35,027 nucleotides of DNA from the NCBI GenBank assembly GCA_017628845.1, contig JAGBYI010000189.1:1-35027 (forward strand), read 5' to 3'. Shown here one piece after another: positions 18,318-25,495 of the stretch; positions within the stretch are counted from its first letter, which is position 1, and each line of letters opens with the position of its first letter. This DNA is from Bacteroidaceae bacterium. Its GTDB lineage: Bacteria > Bacteroidota > Bacteroidia > Bacteroidales > Bacteroidaceae. The notes below the pieces were generated by a model. It was not told the DNA's origin. It made no database searches and saw only the letters and a list, made by a program, of their open reading frames with translations. Made by a program: the position numbers and the translations under genes.

Positions 18318-18931
18318 TTATAGAACAGCCACCACGTTTGCTCCGATGGCTGTTTCCACACGCCTTATGGAGAATGGACCAAAGTCAAAGGTCGGTATAT
18401 CTGACCTTTGACGATGGACCTATTCCCGAGGCTACTCCATACGTCCTTGATGTCCTTGATTCCTTGGACATCAAGGCTACTTTTTTTATGGTTGGAGAAA
18501 ATGCGCAACGTTATCCGTATTTATTAGAAGAGGTACGCAGGCGCGGGCATCGCATAGGTAACCATACTCACAACCATATTGGAGGTTTCCGATGGTTCTC
18601 GTGGAAGTACCTGGGAAATGTACAGAAGGCCGAGGATATTCTGCAAACTGGAAAACTGTTCCGTCCTCCACGCGGTTGGATGAAGATTATGCAGTACCGT
18701 GTGCTCAGACACACGGGATGGCGTGTGGTAATGTGGGACGTGGTAACTCGCGACTATAGCAATATACTTACAGCCGATGATGTGCTGCAGAATGTAAAAC
18801 GCTATACTCGCAATGGCAGCATCATAACCTTTCACGACAGCATTAAAAGCATAGACAAGCTTCGCCAGATGCTGCCAGAAGCCCTTTCCTGGCTGAAGGA
18901 ACAGGGATATGAATTCAAGGTGTTTGACTAA
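18314..18931 (+). CDS. Polysaccharide deacetylase (NodB domain)
   Basis: 205-aa carbohydrate esterase family 4-type protein. Motifs are in the usual order: TFDDGP (residues 31-36, with the catalytic base and metal Asp), HTHNH (metal-binding histidines), RPPRG, and the closing FHDS. No signal peptide is evident; the N-terminus (IIEQPPRLLRWLFPHALWRM) is amphipathic, so it may act at the inner membrane. It overlaps the TMEM260-like gene by ATGA, which strongly suggests joint expression. N-acetylated glycans such as peptidoglycan or a surface polysaccharide are the likely substrates. Confidence 0.92.
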   Translation: MIIEQPPRLLRWLFPHALWRMDQSQRSVYLTFDDGPIPEATPYVLDVLDSLDIKATFFMVGENAQRYPYLLEEVRRRGHRIGNHTHNHIGGFRWFSWKYLGNVQKAEDILQTGKLFRPPRGWMKIMQYRVLRHTGWRVVMWDVVTRDYSNILTADDVLQNVKRYTRNGSIITFHDSIKSIDKLRQMLPEALSWLKEQGYEFKVFD

Positions 18932-18968
18932 TCCCCCGGGCACCACCCTAATACCTTATCGGCAAAAG

Positions 18969-19071
18969 GCGCCAAAAACGCCCTCCCGACGACAAAAGCC
19001 TGTCCTCCCGAGGACCGAGGCGAGAGTTCCCGGTACTTTCGGTTCGGTCCTCGGGAGGGCATTTTTTGCGC
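18969..19071. repeat. Intergenic GC-rich inverted repeat, copy B
   Basis: The most complete copy of the family. An inner left arm (19004-19018, CCTCCCGAGGACCGA) pairs perfectly with 19044-19058. An outer left arm (18969-18989) pairs at 19 of 21 positions with 19051-19071. Because both left arms share part of the same right arm, the two hairpins exclude each other. The loop contains GCGAGAGTTCCCGGTACTTT. The outer stem ends in a T-rich stretch, so it may also end transcription from the deacetylase operon. It sits between convergent genes. The remaining bases from 18932 to 19218 hold only the terminator at 19162-19193. Confidence 0.75.
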
Positions 19072-19161
19072 TCCTGAAATCAGCAAATCGTAATGCGGAA
19101 TTATCACCCCCATCGCTAAATGATGTGGATTTGGGGAGGGGGTAAGGTGTCTATAAAATAG

Positions 19162-19193
19162 CAGCCGCTATGGCTGAAATGCCACAGCGGCTG
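19162..19193 (-). terminator. Terminator of the CoA-transferase gene
   Basis: CAGCCGCT (19162-19169) and AGCGGCTG (19186-19193) pair perfectly, extended inward by TGGC/GCCA around one mismatch. On the minus strand the stem is followed by CTATTTTATAG. It lies 25 bp past the stop of the CoA-transferase gene. Confidence 0.7.
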
Positions 19194-19218
19194 TTGTATG
19201 CGTAGGGGATTAGGCTCT

Positions 19219-20730
19219 TTATTTTACATACTCTGACAGATTGGTGTTGCGCATGTCGCCTGTGCGGAGGAATGTGTCGTGCATGGCAAATGCGGCAGAG
19301 AGGCAGTGCTGGGTGTGGCCACCGCCCTTTTGGGCAAAACGGAGGTAATCCTGCAACAAGGGACGATAGTCGGGATGAGCCACCTTGATGAGCTCCTGTG
19401 CCTTCTGCATGTCGCTCTTGCGGCGCAGGTCTGCCACGCCATACTCGGTGATAACCGCATCAATGAAGTGGTTGGTATGGTCGATGTGGCTGGCAAAGGG
19501 TACGATGCTGCTGATGGCACCACCCTTCTGTGTGGAACCGCAGGTGAAGATGCTCAGATAAGCATTGTTAGTAAAGTCGGCACTACCTCCCAAACCATTC
19601 ATCATTTTTGTACCGCAGATCTTTGTGCTGTTCACATGGCCATAGATGTCGCACTCGATGGCGGTATTCAGCGAGCAGACACCGATGCGTGCGATAACCT
19701 CGGGGCAGTTGCTTATCTCCGAGGGACGCAGAACTAACTTGTCCTTGAAGAAGTCAATATCGCGGTAGATGCCTTCCAGACACTCGTTTGTAACGGTCAG
19801 AGAGCAAGAGCTGGCACTGAGTACACGGCCATCGCGCATGAGCTGTACAGGAGCATCCTGAAGCACTTCGGTGTAGATGTTGAAGTTGGGTACCTCGGGG
19901 CACTGGCCCAGAGCGCCAAGCACGGCATTGGCGCCGCTGCCCACACCGCTCTGCAGGTTTAGGAAGGTTTTGGGGATGAGGCCCTTGCGCATGTTGTCCA
20001 ACAGGAAGTCTGCCACGTTCTGGCCAATCTGGTTGGTGATAGGGTCGGCATCCTTGAAACCACGAGCCTCGTCGGGTACGTTGCACTCTATTACGCCCAC
20101 AATGCGGTCGGCATCAACCTCGATGTAGGGCTTACCGATGCGGTCGGAAGCCTTGGTAATCATGATGGGAGTGCGGAAGGGATGGTCCTCAATCTCGTAC
20201 ACGTCGTGAATACCCTTGCTCTGAGGGGAGTGGAAGGCATTCAGTTCAATGATGATGCCACGTTTTGCGAGGCGGCACACGGTGGGACTGATGCCACCTG
20301 CTGCGGTCAGGTAGATGTGAGCCTTTGAACCCACCTTCTCAATGGCACATGCCTCGATGATACCCCAATCCAGTTCGCCCAGATAACCTTGGCGCATTTG
20401 TGTGGCCAGGTTGCTAAGGTTCAGGTCGTGGTAGTTGATCTCGTTCATGTTCACACGCTTGCGGAAGTCGGCATTGGTGGTGTAGGGCGTGCGGAAGTCT
20501 ATTGCCTGTGCATTTGCCAGTGCGCCATCGCAGCTCTGTCCGGTGCTGGCACCAGAGATTATACTGATTTTGAAGGGTCGGCCGGCTTCGTGCTCGGCTT
20601 CTGCCTTCTTGGCTATTTCTGCAGGGGTGCACTTTGGTGTACCAGCAGGGGTGAAGCCACTAAGACCAATGGTCTGACCGTTCTCTATGAGGGCTGCGGC
20701 CTCTGCGGCTGTGATTTTGTTGAATTCCAT
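19219..20730 (-). CDS. Acetyl-CoA hydrolase/succinyl-CoA:acetate CoA-transferase family protein
   Basis: 503-aa class I CoA-transferase that moves CoA between succinyl-CoA and acetate (or propionate), in keeping with fermentation to succinate, acetate and propionate. The likely catalytic glutamate is Glu288 in NIYTEVLQDAPVQLM. Other family segments are LSGFTPAGTPKCTP near the N-terminus, SGVGSGANAVLGAL (261-274), NGLGGSADFTNNAYLSIF and ITEYGVADLRRKS. ATG 20730 gives the expected MEFNKITAAEAAALI start. The enzyme may act as hydrolase, acetate:succinyl-CoA or propionate:succinyl-CoA transferase; sequence alone does not decide. It has its own terminator; no convincing promoter was seen upstream. 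Confidence 0.92.
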   Translation of the reverse strand: MEFNKITAAEAAALIENGQTIGLSGFTPAGTPKCTPAEIAKKAEAEHEAGRPFKISIISGASTGQSCDGALANAQAIDFRTPYTTNADFRKRVNMNEINYHDLNLSNLATQMRQGYLGELDWGIIEACAIEKVGSKAHIYLTAAGGISPTVCRLAKRGIIIELNAFHSPQSKGIHDVYEIEDHPFRTPIMITKASDRIGKPYIEVDADRIVGVIECNVPDEARGFKDADPITNQIGQNVADFLLDNMRKGLIPKTFLNLQSGVGSGANAVLGALGQCPEVPNFNIYTEVLQDAPVQLMRDGRVLSASSCSLTVTNECLEGIYRDIDFFKDKLVLRPSEISNCPEVIARIGVCSLNTAIECDIYGHVNSTKICGTKMMNGLGGSADFTNNAYLSIFTCGSTQKGGAISSIVPFASHIDHTNHFIDAVITEYGVADLRRKSDMQKAQELIKVAHPDYRPLLQDYLRFAQKGGGHTQHCLSAAFAMHDTFLRTGDMRNTNLSEYVK

Positions 20731-20847
20731 TTCTTATGTATGTTTTGTTATTGTTTATTTATATCTCGTTGTCCTGCTTTTAGCGTGGATGTTACAATTC
20801 CGCCTGTTGTCCAGACGCTGCGCAGTGCTTGATTATGTTTTGTTCTC

Positions 20848-20867
20848 GGACGCTGCACGCAGCGTCC
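20848..20867. repeat. Palindrome with 8-bp perfect arms
   Basis: GGACGCTG (20848-20855) and CAGCGTCC (20860-20867) flank CACG. A related half-site, GACGCTGCGCAG, lies about 36 bp upstream near 20814-20825. The element sits in the 217-bp gap between the CoA-transferase gene and yidD, next to the heptamer array. It looks like a dispersed REP-type palindrome, but only one full copy occurs here. Confidence 0.6.
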
Positions 20868-20880
20868 CTACTGTTGGGTG

Positions 20881-20950
20881 TTTTTCACCTCTCATTTCTC
20901 ACCTCTCACTTCTCATTTCTTACCTCTCACCTTTCACCTTTCACCTTTCA
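20881..20950 (-). repeat. Array of ten degenerate heptamers at the end of yidD
   Basis: Read on the minus strand from 20950, the sequence parses without gaps into ten 7-mers: TGAAAGG three times, TGAGAGG, TAAGAAA, TGAGAAG, TGAGAGG, TGAGAAA, TGAGAGG and TGAAAAA (consensus TGARARR). The first TGA is the yidD stop codon, so the array starts exactly at the end of the gene. It is purine-only on the transcribed strand apart from the leading T of each unit. Confidence 0.85.
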
Positions 20951-21178
20951 AGGTACCGGGTCGTATCCGTGTCCTCCCCATGGATGGCACCTGAGTATGC
21001 GCCGTATGGCAAGGTACATTCCCTTGAAAGGACCGTGCTTGCGCAGTGCTTCTATGGCATATTGGCTGCATGTGGGCGTGAATCTGCACGATGGCGGTGT
21101 CAGCGGCGATATGCATAGTTGGTAGAAACGTATGGGAAGGATCAGCAGCTTGCTCAGGAAGTTTAGTATCTGGGTCAT
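20948..21178 (-). CDS. yidD: Membrane protein insertion efficiency factor YidD
   Basis: 76-aa membrane-associated protein that helps YidC-dependent insertion. The family core [21 protein letters not shown] is present with the conserved CxFxPTCSxYAxxA pattern ([14 protein letters not shown]), and [12 protein letters not shown] closes the protein. ATG 21178 overlaps the rnpA stop as ATGA. A longer in-frame extension upstream would lie inside rnpA and is rejected. The rnpA-yidD order is widely conserved in bacteria, although here rpmH is not adjacent. Confidence 0.94.
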   Translation of the reverse strand: MTQILNFLSKLLILPIRFYQLCISPLTPPSCRFTPTCSQYAIEALRKHGPFKGMYLAIRRILRCHPWGGHGYDPVP

Positions 21179-21564
21179 GATGTTATCTGTTCTGCCTGTA
21201 CTATCTTTTCCAGCAGGGCAACCATTTTTCTTGCTACCAGGCTGGAAGGCTGGTGCTTGTCTGTGAGCCAAATAAAGGCTATGTCCATGCCCAGAGGCCG
21301 TGCTTTTATGGTATCCATTACGTGCTTGTTCAGCCTGTATGCCTCGCGCAACTGGCGTTTTACCCTGTTGCGGTCTACGGCATGGCGGAAGCGGCGCTTG
21401 GAAACAGAAACGAGGATGCGGATACCCGCTTCCTCGGTGTTCTTGTATACTGCACGTATGGGATAAGCCGACAGGGACTTGCTGTCTGAGCCGGCAAATA
21501 GGGCATCAATAGACTTCTTGCTACAAAGTCTTTCTGCCTTCTTCAGGCCAAGGCCATTATCCAT
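21175..21564 (-). CDS. rnpA: Ribonuclease P protein component
   Basis: 129-aa basic protein that binds the RNase P RNA and aids 5' processing of tRNA precursors. The N-terminus carries [16 protein letters not shown], and the RNR signature is seen as [18 protein letters not shown] near residues 61-78. It overlaps hemD by 8 bp and yidD by 4 bp, so translation is probably coupled along the run. Confidence 0.95.
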   Translation of the reverse strand: MDNGLGLKKAERLCSKKSIDALFAGSDSKSLSAYPIRAVYKNTEEAGIRILVSVSKRRFRHAVDRNRVKRQLREAYRLNKHVMDTIKARPLGMDIAFIWLTDKHQPSSLVARKMVALLEKIVQAEQITS

Positions 21565-22300
21565 TATGCTGCTTTAGGTATGCGTCCAGTGCTGCGGTAA
21601 TGCTGGGGAACTCTGGTGTGGGAGCTTGGAGATCAAGTCTCAGGCCAGCATCCTCCACGCTCTTTGCCGTTGCAGGACCAAAAGTGGCTATGACGGTATT
21701 GCCCTGTTCGTAGTTGGGGAAGTTCTTCATCAGTGACTGTATGCCACTGGGGCTGAAGAAGACCAGCATGTCGTAGTCGAAACTTTCCTCGGCAGAGAAA
21801 TCATTGCTTACCGTGCGATACATCACACCGCTGGAGTAGAATATTCCCTTGCCGTCCAGCATGTCTGTGAGTTCGTTGCTGTGGACATCGCTTTGGGGAA
21901 TAAAGTATTTCTCGCTCTTGTGCTTCAGAATCAAGGGCATGAGGTCGGCAATCTTGCCGGTTTCTCCGTAGAACACCTTGCGCTTGCGGTACTGGACATA
22001 CTTCTGGATGTAGTGCGAGATGGTCTCGGTGATGCAGAAGTACTTTATGCTTTCCGGTATTTCCACACGCATTTCCTGACATAGTGAAAAGAAGTTGTCA
22101 ATGGCATGACGACTTGTGAAGATGATGGCGGTATGGTCCAGGATATTTATGCGCTGTGCACGGAATTCGCGGGGGGTAAGGCTTTCCACCTTGATGAAAG
22201 GGCGGAAGACTACCTCCACGTTGTGCTTGCGCATGATATCATAATAAGGAGACTTCTCCGATGAAGGCTTGGGTTGTGAAACCAGAATCTTCTTTATCAT
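21557..22300 (-). CDS. hemD: Uroporphyrinogen-III synthase
   Basis: 247-aa two-domain HemD-fold protein that closes and inverts ring D of hydroxymethylbilane in tetrapyrrole synthesis. Typical stretches are ILVSQPKPSSEKSPYY at the start, IIFTSRHAIDNFF in domain 1, and FFSPSGIQSLM with IATFGPATAKSVEDAGLR in domain 2. HemD sequences are poorly conserved, so the fold call is firmer than the activity. No other haem genes are in the window; the rnpA-side grouping looks like lineage-specific operon packing. Confidence 0.9.
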   Translation of the reverse strand: MIKKILVSQPKPSSEKSPYYDIMRKHNVEVVFRPFIKVESLTPREFRAQRINILDHTAIIFTSRHAIDNFFSLCQEMRVEIPESIKYFCITETISHYIQKYVQYRKRKVFYGETGKIADLMPLILKHKSEKYFIPQSDVHSNELTDMLDGKGIFYSSGVMYRTVSNDFSAEESFDYDMLVFFSPSGIQSLMKNFPNYEQGNTVIATFGPATAKSVEDAGLRLDLQAPTPEFPSITAALDAYLKQHNG

Positions 22301-22312
22301 AATTTTTCTATG

Positions 22313-23362
22313 TCAAAATGTTATTGTCAATCTTTCTGTGATCCCGCTCAGTATTGCCCATAGGGATAGGAGGGGTACGATTTCAAGGGCACAAAGGTAC
22401 GACAATAAATGCAGAATGCCATAGAAATGAGGCAGAAATATTGAATAGGTGCTGAATAATAGTCCTAATTTGAAGATAGTTACGACAATGGCGGACATCA
22501 GAAGCAGGCTTTCTGAAGGGATGTTGAGATATATTCCTGCCATTGTTGCAGGCACAAGCAACAGTATTTCGCACAGAAACAGGAAATGCTGCGCTCGTCT
22601 CCATTGTTGTCTTTTTGTTTTATCAAAGAATATCCAGTTTATGAAGCTGGATAGCATTATTTTCGCCACAAGGAATAGCATGAAACAGGCGAAGTATATG
22701 ACCAGAAGCCAGTATGCTGAAAAGGGGCACAGCATCAGGTTGTAACTGCTCTGTGCATGGTAGAAGAATATCAGGCTGCCGATGATAGCTGTGAGCACAC
22801 TGAAGAAGACAGAAGTTATGCCACCCATTTCTACGGAGTTGTCCGCAGAGTTTTCTTTGCCATTGTGCGGGAAGAAGAACTCTTGTGCCTGGTGGCCGAT
22901 GAAGCGCCGTGTCCGTGTCAGTATAACAGATGTCAGCACGAAGCAGAAGATAATGATGCTGCCCAGTATGTCGTCGTTTTTGACCTGATATGGAACGGAT
23001 TCGGCAGGAATGCCTCGTTGCCTCACCATAAGTTCCGGGTGCAGCAAAGTGTCTCCACGGAAGTATCCGAGTTCGTAGCACTTGGGCAGATTGTCTATGG
23101 AGTATGCCACTCTGCCCTCCAGTCCTGGGATTTCCAGTGTGTCGGGGCGTTGGCTCCATTGTATCTTTCTTGGGGGCAGATTTGCCTGTATTACAGAGTC
23201 TATCTTGGCAGGCGAGCAGCCCTTCATCTGCCTGACGACACGAGTCACCCAGTACTCGGATGTGTCGTTTCCGGTACTGGGTGATGCGTTTGTGGCTTCG
23301 GGCGCATGAGCGTTGGTTTTGTATTGTGCTATGGCCGTTGTCGTATCGTTGTGCTGTATCAT
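22313..23362 (-). CDS. DUF4271 domain-containing membrane protein
   Basis: 349-aa protein. Residues 1-125 are polar, with a Thr/Asn/Pro-rich start and no clear signal peptide. From about residue 130 it has some seven hydrophobic segments (IIIFCFVLTSVILTRT, FSVLTAIIGSLIFFYH, YWLLVIYFACFMLFLVAKIM and others), consistent with DUF4271, a Bacteroidota family usually found beside hemD. Function unknown. Its ATG directly abuts the LOG gene stop (TGA then ATG) and hemD follows 12 bp on. Confidence 0.8.
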   Translation of the reverse strand: MIQHNDTTTAIAQYKTNAHAPEATNASPSTGNDTSEYWVTRVVRQMKGCSPAKIDSVIQANLPPRKIQWSQRPDTLEIPGLEGRVAYSIDNLPKCYELGYFRGDTLLHPELMVRQRGIPAESVPYQVKNDDILGSIIIFCFVLTSVILTRTRRFIGHQAQEFFFPHNGKENSADNSVEMGGITSVFFSVLTAIIGSLIFFYHAQSSYNLMLCPFSAYWLLVIYFACFMLFLVAKIMLSSFINWIFFDKTKRQQWRRAQHFLFLCEILLLVPATMAGIYLNIPSESLLLMSAIVVTIFKLGLLFSTYSIFLPHFYGILHLLSYLCALEIVPLLSLWAILSGITERLTITF

Positions 23363-23941
23363 TCAGAGTTTTGCAAAGCGGCGCACGTTGGCATCCCACA
23401 TGGGTGTGCTCATGGCCAGTTCCAGTGCCTCCTGTGGAGTGGAAGCCACGGCAAAGGTCCTGAGGTGTTCGTCGCGAAGGAAGTTTTCCTCCATACCCTT
23501 ATGCAGGAAGGCGATGAGTTCGTCGTAGTAACCGTCGGTGTTGAGCAGGATGATAGGTTTCAGATGTATGCCCAACTGCTTCCACGTTACCAGTTCGCTG
23601 AACTCTGCCAGTGTGCCGAAACCTCCTGCCAGGACGATGCCTGCATCGGAAAGTTCGGCCATCTTCTGCTGGCGTGTGTGCATGTCCGGTGTCTCTATGA
23701 GTTCGGTCATGCCCGTGTGGTGCCAGTTTTCCTCTATCATGAAGGTGGGAATGATGCCCACGGCCTTGCCTCCGGCCTCCATGCATGCATCGGCACCGGC
23801 ACGCATCAGGCCCATGTTGCCTGCTCCGTTTACCAGTGTCATGCCCTGCTCGCCCATCAGGCGTCCCAGCTCCCTGGCTGCCTCGAAGTACTTTTCGTGG
23901 ATCTGGTCGCTGCTGGCGCAATATATGCAAATACTTTTCAT
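23363..23941 (-). CDS. LOG family Rossmann-fold protein
   Basis: 192-aa protein of the lysine-decarboxylase-like/LOG family, whose members cleave nucleoside 5'-monophosphates to the base and ribose 5-phosphate. It begins MKSICIYCASS and has NMGLMRAGADACMEAGGKAVGIIP and MHTRQQKMAE. The usual PGGxGTxxE active-site motif appears as AGGFGTLAE, with alanine in place of proline and the catalytic glutamate kept. Annotation as cytokinin-activating enzyme would be over-reading. It follows metK by 18 bp. Confidence 0.9.
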   Translation of the reverse strand: MKSICIYCASSDQIHEKYFEAARELGRLMGEQGMTLVNGAGNMGLMRAGADACMEAGGKAVGIIPTFMIEENWHHTGMTELIETPDMHTRQQKMAELSDAGIVLAGGFGTLAEFSELVTWKQLGIHLKPIILLNTDGYYDELIAFLHKGMEENFLRDEHLRTFAVASTPQEALELAMSTPMWDANVRRFAKL

Positions 23942-23959
23942 GCCTTGCCTTCTGGGAGT

Positions 23960-25219
23960 TTACAGAGAGAAAGCCTTGCGTATCTCTTCCACGTAGTCAA
24001 GTTTCTCCCATGTGAAGAGTTCCACCTCCACGGTCTTCTTGCCGCAGTTGTAGTTGGAGTCGAAGGTCTTGGTAACGATTCGTGGCTCGCGACCCATGTG
24101 GCCGTAGGCTGCTGTCTCCTCGTAGATGGGGTTGCGCAACTTCAGGCGCTGCTCTATGGCGTAGGGGCGCAAGTCAAAGATGTCCTTTATCTTCTCGGCA
24201 ATTTCGCCGTCGGTCATCTGCACTTTGGCACGGCCGTAGGTGTCCACACAGATGCTCACTGGCTGTGCCACACCGATGGCATAGGAAATCTGTACCAGCA
24301 TCTCGTCGGCCACACCGGCAGCTACCATGTTCTTGGCAATGTGGCGAGCGGCGTATGCAGCTGAACGGTCCACCTTTGAGGGGTCCTTGCCGCTGAAGGC
24401 GCCACCGCCGTGTGCCCCCTTGCCGCCATAGGTGTCCACGATGATCTTACGGCCGGTAAGACCTGTGTCGCCATGAGGACCGCCGATTACGAACTTGCCG
24501 GTGGGGTTTACGTGATAGGTGATGTCGTCGTTGAAAAGGGCCAGGATTTTCTCGCTGGTGATGGTTTCCTTGACGCGAGGGATGAGGATGTTGACGACGT
24601 CGTGGCGTATCTGCTGCTGCATGGCCTCGTCGCTGGCAAACTCGTCGTGCTGGGTGCTCACTACGATAGTGTCTATGCGCACGGGCACGTTCTCGTCGCT
24701 ATACTCGATGGTAACCTGGCTCTTGGAGTCGGGGCGCAGGTAGGTCATCACCTTGCCCTCGCGGCGGATGTCTGCAAGAACACGCAGCAGACGGTGGCTC
24801 AGGTCGAGGCTCAGAGGCATGTAGTTCTCTGTCTCGTTGGTAGCATATCCGAACATCATGCCCTGGTCGCCGGCACCCTGGTTCTCGCGCTCCTCGCGTT
24901 CCACACCACGGTTTATGTCGCTGCTCTGCTCGTGAATGGCGCTGAACACACCGCAGGAGTTGCCCTCGAACATGTATTCGCTCTTGGTGTATCCGATGCG
25001 GTTGATAACCTCACGTGCAATACGCTGGAGGTCAACGTAAGCCTGAGTCTTGATTTCGCCAGCCAGTACCACCTGACCGGTAGTTACGAGAGTCTCGCAT
25101 GCCACCTTCGACTCGGGGTCAAAAGCAAGCAGTTTGTCCAGCACGGCATCGCTGATCTGGTCTGCCACCTTGTCGGGATGGCCTTCGGAAACAGATTCGG
25201 AAGTAAATAGGTAACCCAT
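23960..25219 (-). CDS. metK: S-adenosylmethionine synthetase
   Basis: 419-aa enzyme that makes SAM from methionine and ATP. Signatures are [18 protein letters not shown] near the N-terminus, [16 protein letters not shown], and [20 protein letters not shown] chose ATG 25219 ([17 protein letters not shown]), the family's normal start. The frame stays open upstream to a GTG at 25369 inside the leader, but that would add 50 residues unlike the family and encoded by a riboswitch-like sequence. It heads a run with LOG, DUF4271, hemD, rnpA and yidD. Regulation is probably by a SAM-II type riboswitch and two tandem promoters upstream. Confidence 0.97.
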   Translation of the reverse strand: MGYLFTSESVSEGHPDKVADQISDAVLDKLLAFDPESKVACETLVTTGQVVLAGEIKTQAYVDLQRIAREVINRIGYTKSEYMFEGNSCGVFSAIHEQSSDINRGVEREERENQGAGDQGMMFGYATNETENYMPLSLDLSHRLLRVLADIRREGKVMTYLRPDSKSQVTIEYSDENVPVRIDTIVVSTQHDEFASDEAMQQQIRHDVVNILIPRVKETITSEKILALFNDDITYHVNPTGKFVIGGPHGDTGLTGRKIIVDTYGGKGAHGGGAFSGKDPSKVDRSAAYAARHIAKNMVAAGVADEMLVQISYAIGVAQPVSICVDTYGRAKVQMTDGEIAEKIKDIFDLRPYAIEQRLKLRNPIYEETAAYGHMGREPRIVTKTFDSNYNCGKKTVEVELFTWEKLDYVEEIRKAFSL

Positions 25220-25248
25220 AGTTTTAATAATTAAATTTGTGTTATTAA

Positions 25249-25332
25249 TTAGTAATGTATGGGGAAAGAAATAGGGCGGAATGCGTGAAAGTCCTGTGTG
25301 CCATTGGCCAAGCAGGTCTTTTCTTTTAGCAT
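25249..25332 (-). CDS. Possible 27-codon upstream ORF in the metK leader
   Basis: ATG at 25332 lies within the conserved AUGCUAAA of the riboswitch-like element and follows seven A residues, a favourable context for Bacteroidota translation starts. The frame runs [18 protein letters not shown] and on to a TAA at 25251-25249, 29 nt before the metK ATG and out of frame with it. Coding status is unproven; it may be a chance frame. Confidence 0.25.
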   Translation of the reverse strand: MLKEKTCLANGTQDFHAFRPISFPIHY

Positions 25333-25372
25333 TTTTTTCTGTGGTTGCAAGCAGCCCAAATCTATCCACATG
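25315..25372 (-). promoter_or_regulatory. Candidate SAM-II riboswitch in the metK leader
   Basis: Minus-strand reading: TGTGG (25370-25366) pairs with CCACA (25344-25340) as P1. Between them lie GATTT and CTTGCAA, and after them come AAAAAAATGCTAAAAG (core GCTAAA at 25330-25325) and GACC (25318-25315). The order P1, GAUUU loop, UUGCAA, P1', A-rich stretch, AUGCUAAA, then a G/C pair closing a pseudoknot is that of SAM-II aptamers, known from alphaproteobacteria and Bacteroidota methionine genes. The aptamer begins about 13 nt after the predicted start site. The pseudoknot stem P2 is not convincing by eye, which is the main uncertainty. Confidence 0.7.
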
Positions 25373-25388
25373 TTCATGAAATCGGGTG

Positions 25389-25420
25389 CAAAGGTACGAA
25401 TAAGTGAGTGAAAAAGCAAA
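25389..25420 (-). promoter_or_regulatory. metK proximal promoter P1
   Basis: TTTG (25420-25417), 20 nt, then TACCTTTG (25396-25389): both boxes match consensus with ideal spacing. The predicted start near 25384 gives a leader of about 165 nt containing the riboswitch candidate. Confidence 0.8.
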
Positions 25421-25463
25421 TAAAATTTGATTTTTCCGAATGCAAGTACCTTAGAACGGAGTT

Positions 25464-25495
25464 CAATGTTACGAATAAGTGAGTGATTTACCAAA
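25464..25495 (-). promoter_or_regulatory. metK distal promoter P2 (duplicated)
   Basis: TTTG (25495-25492), 20 nt, then TAACATTG (25471-25464), which departs from TAnnTTTG at one position. Its spacer is the same sequence as in P1: the 17-bp direct repeat TACGAATAAGTGAGTGA occurs on the plus strand at 25395-25411 and 25470-25486. P2 overlaps the 5' edge of the gene remnant. Confidence 0.5.

Noticed and set aside
18928-19113. 61-codon minus-strand frame
   Set aside because: It is the translation of repeat copy B and flanks, antisense to the end of the deacetylase unit.
23306-24364. 352-codon plus-strand frame across the LOG gene and the 3' part of metK
   Set aside because: It spans two recognised genes on the other strand and has shadow-like Cys/His/Val composition.
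25220-25369. N-terminal extension of MetK from a GTG at 25369
   Set aside because: The 50 extra residues have no family match and overlap the riboswitch-like structure; ATG 25219 gives the standard MetK start.
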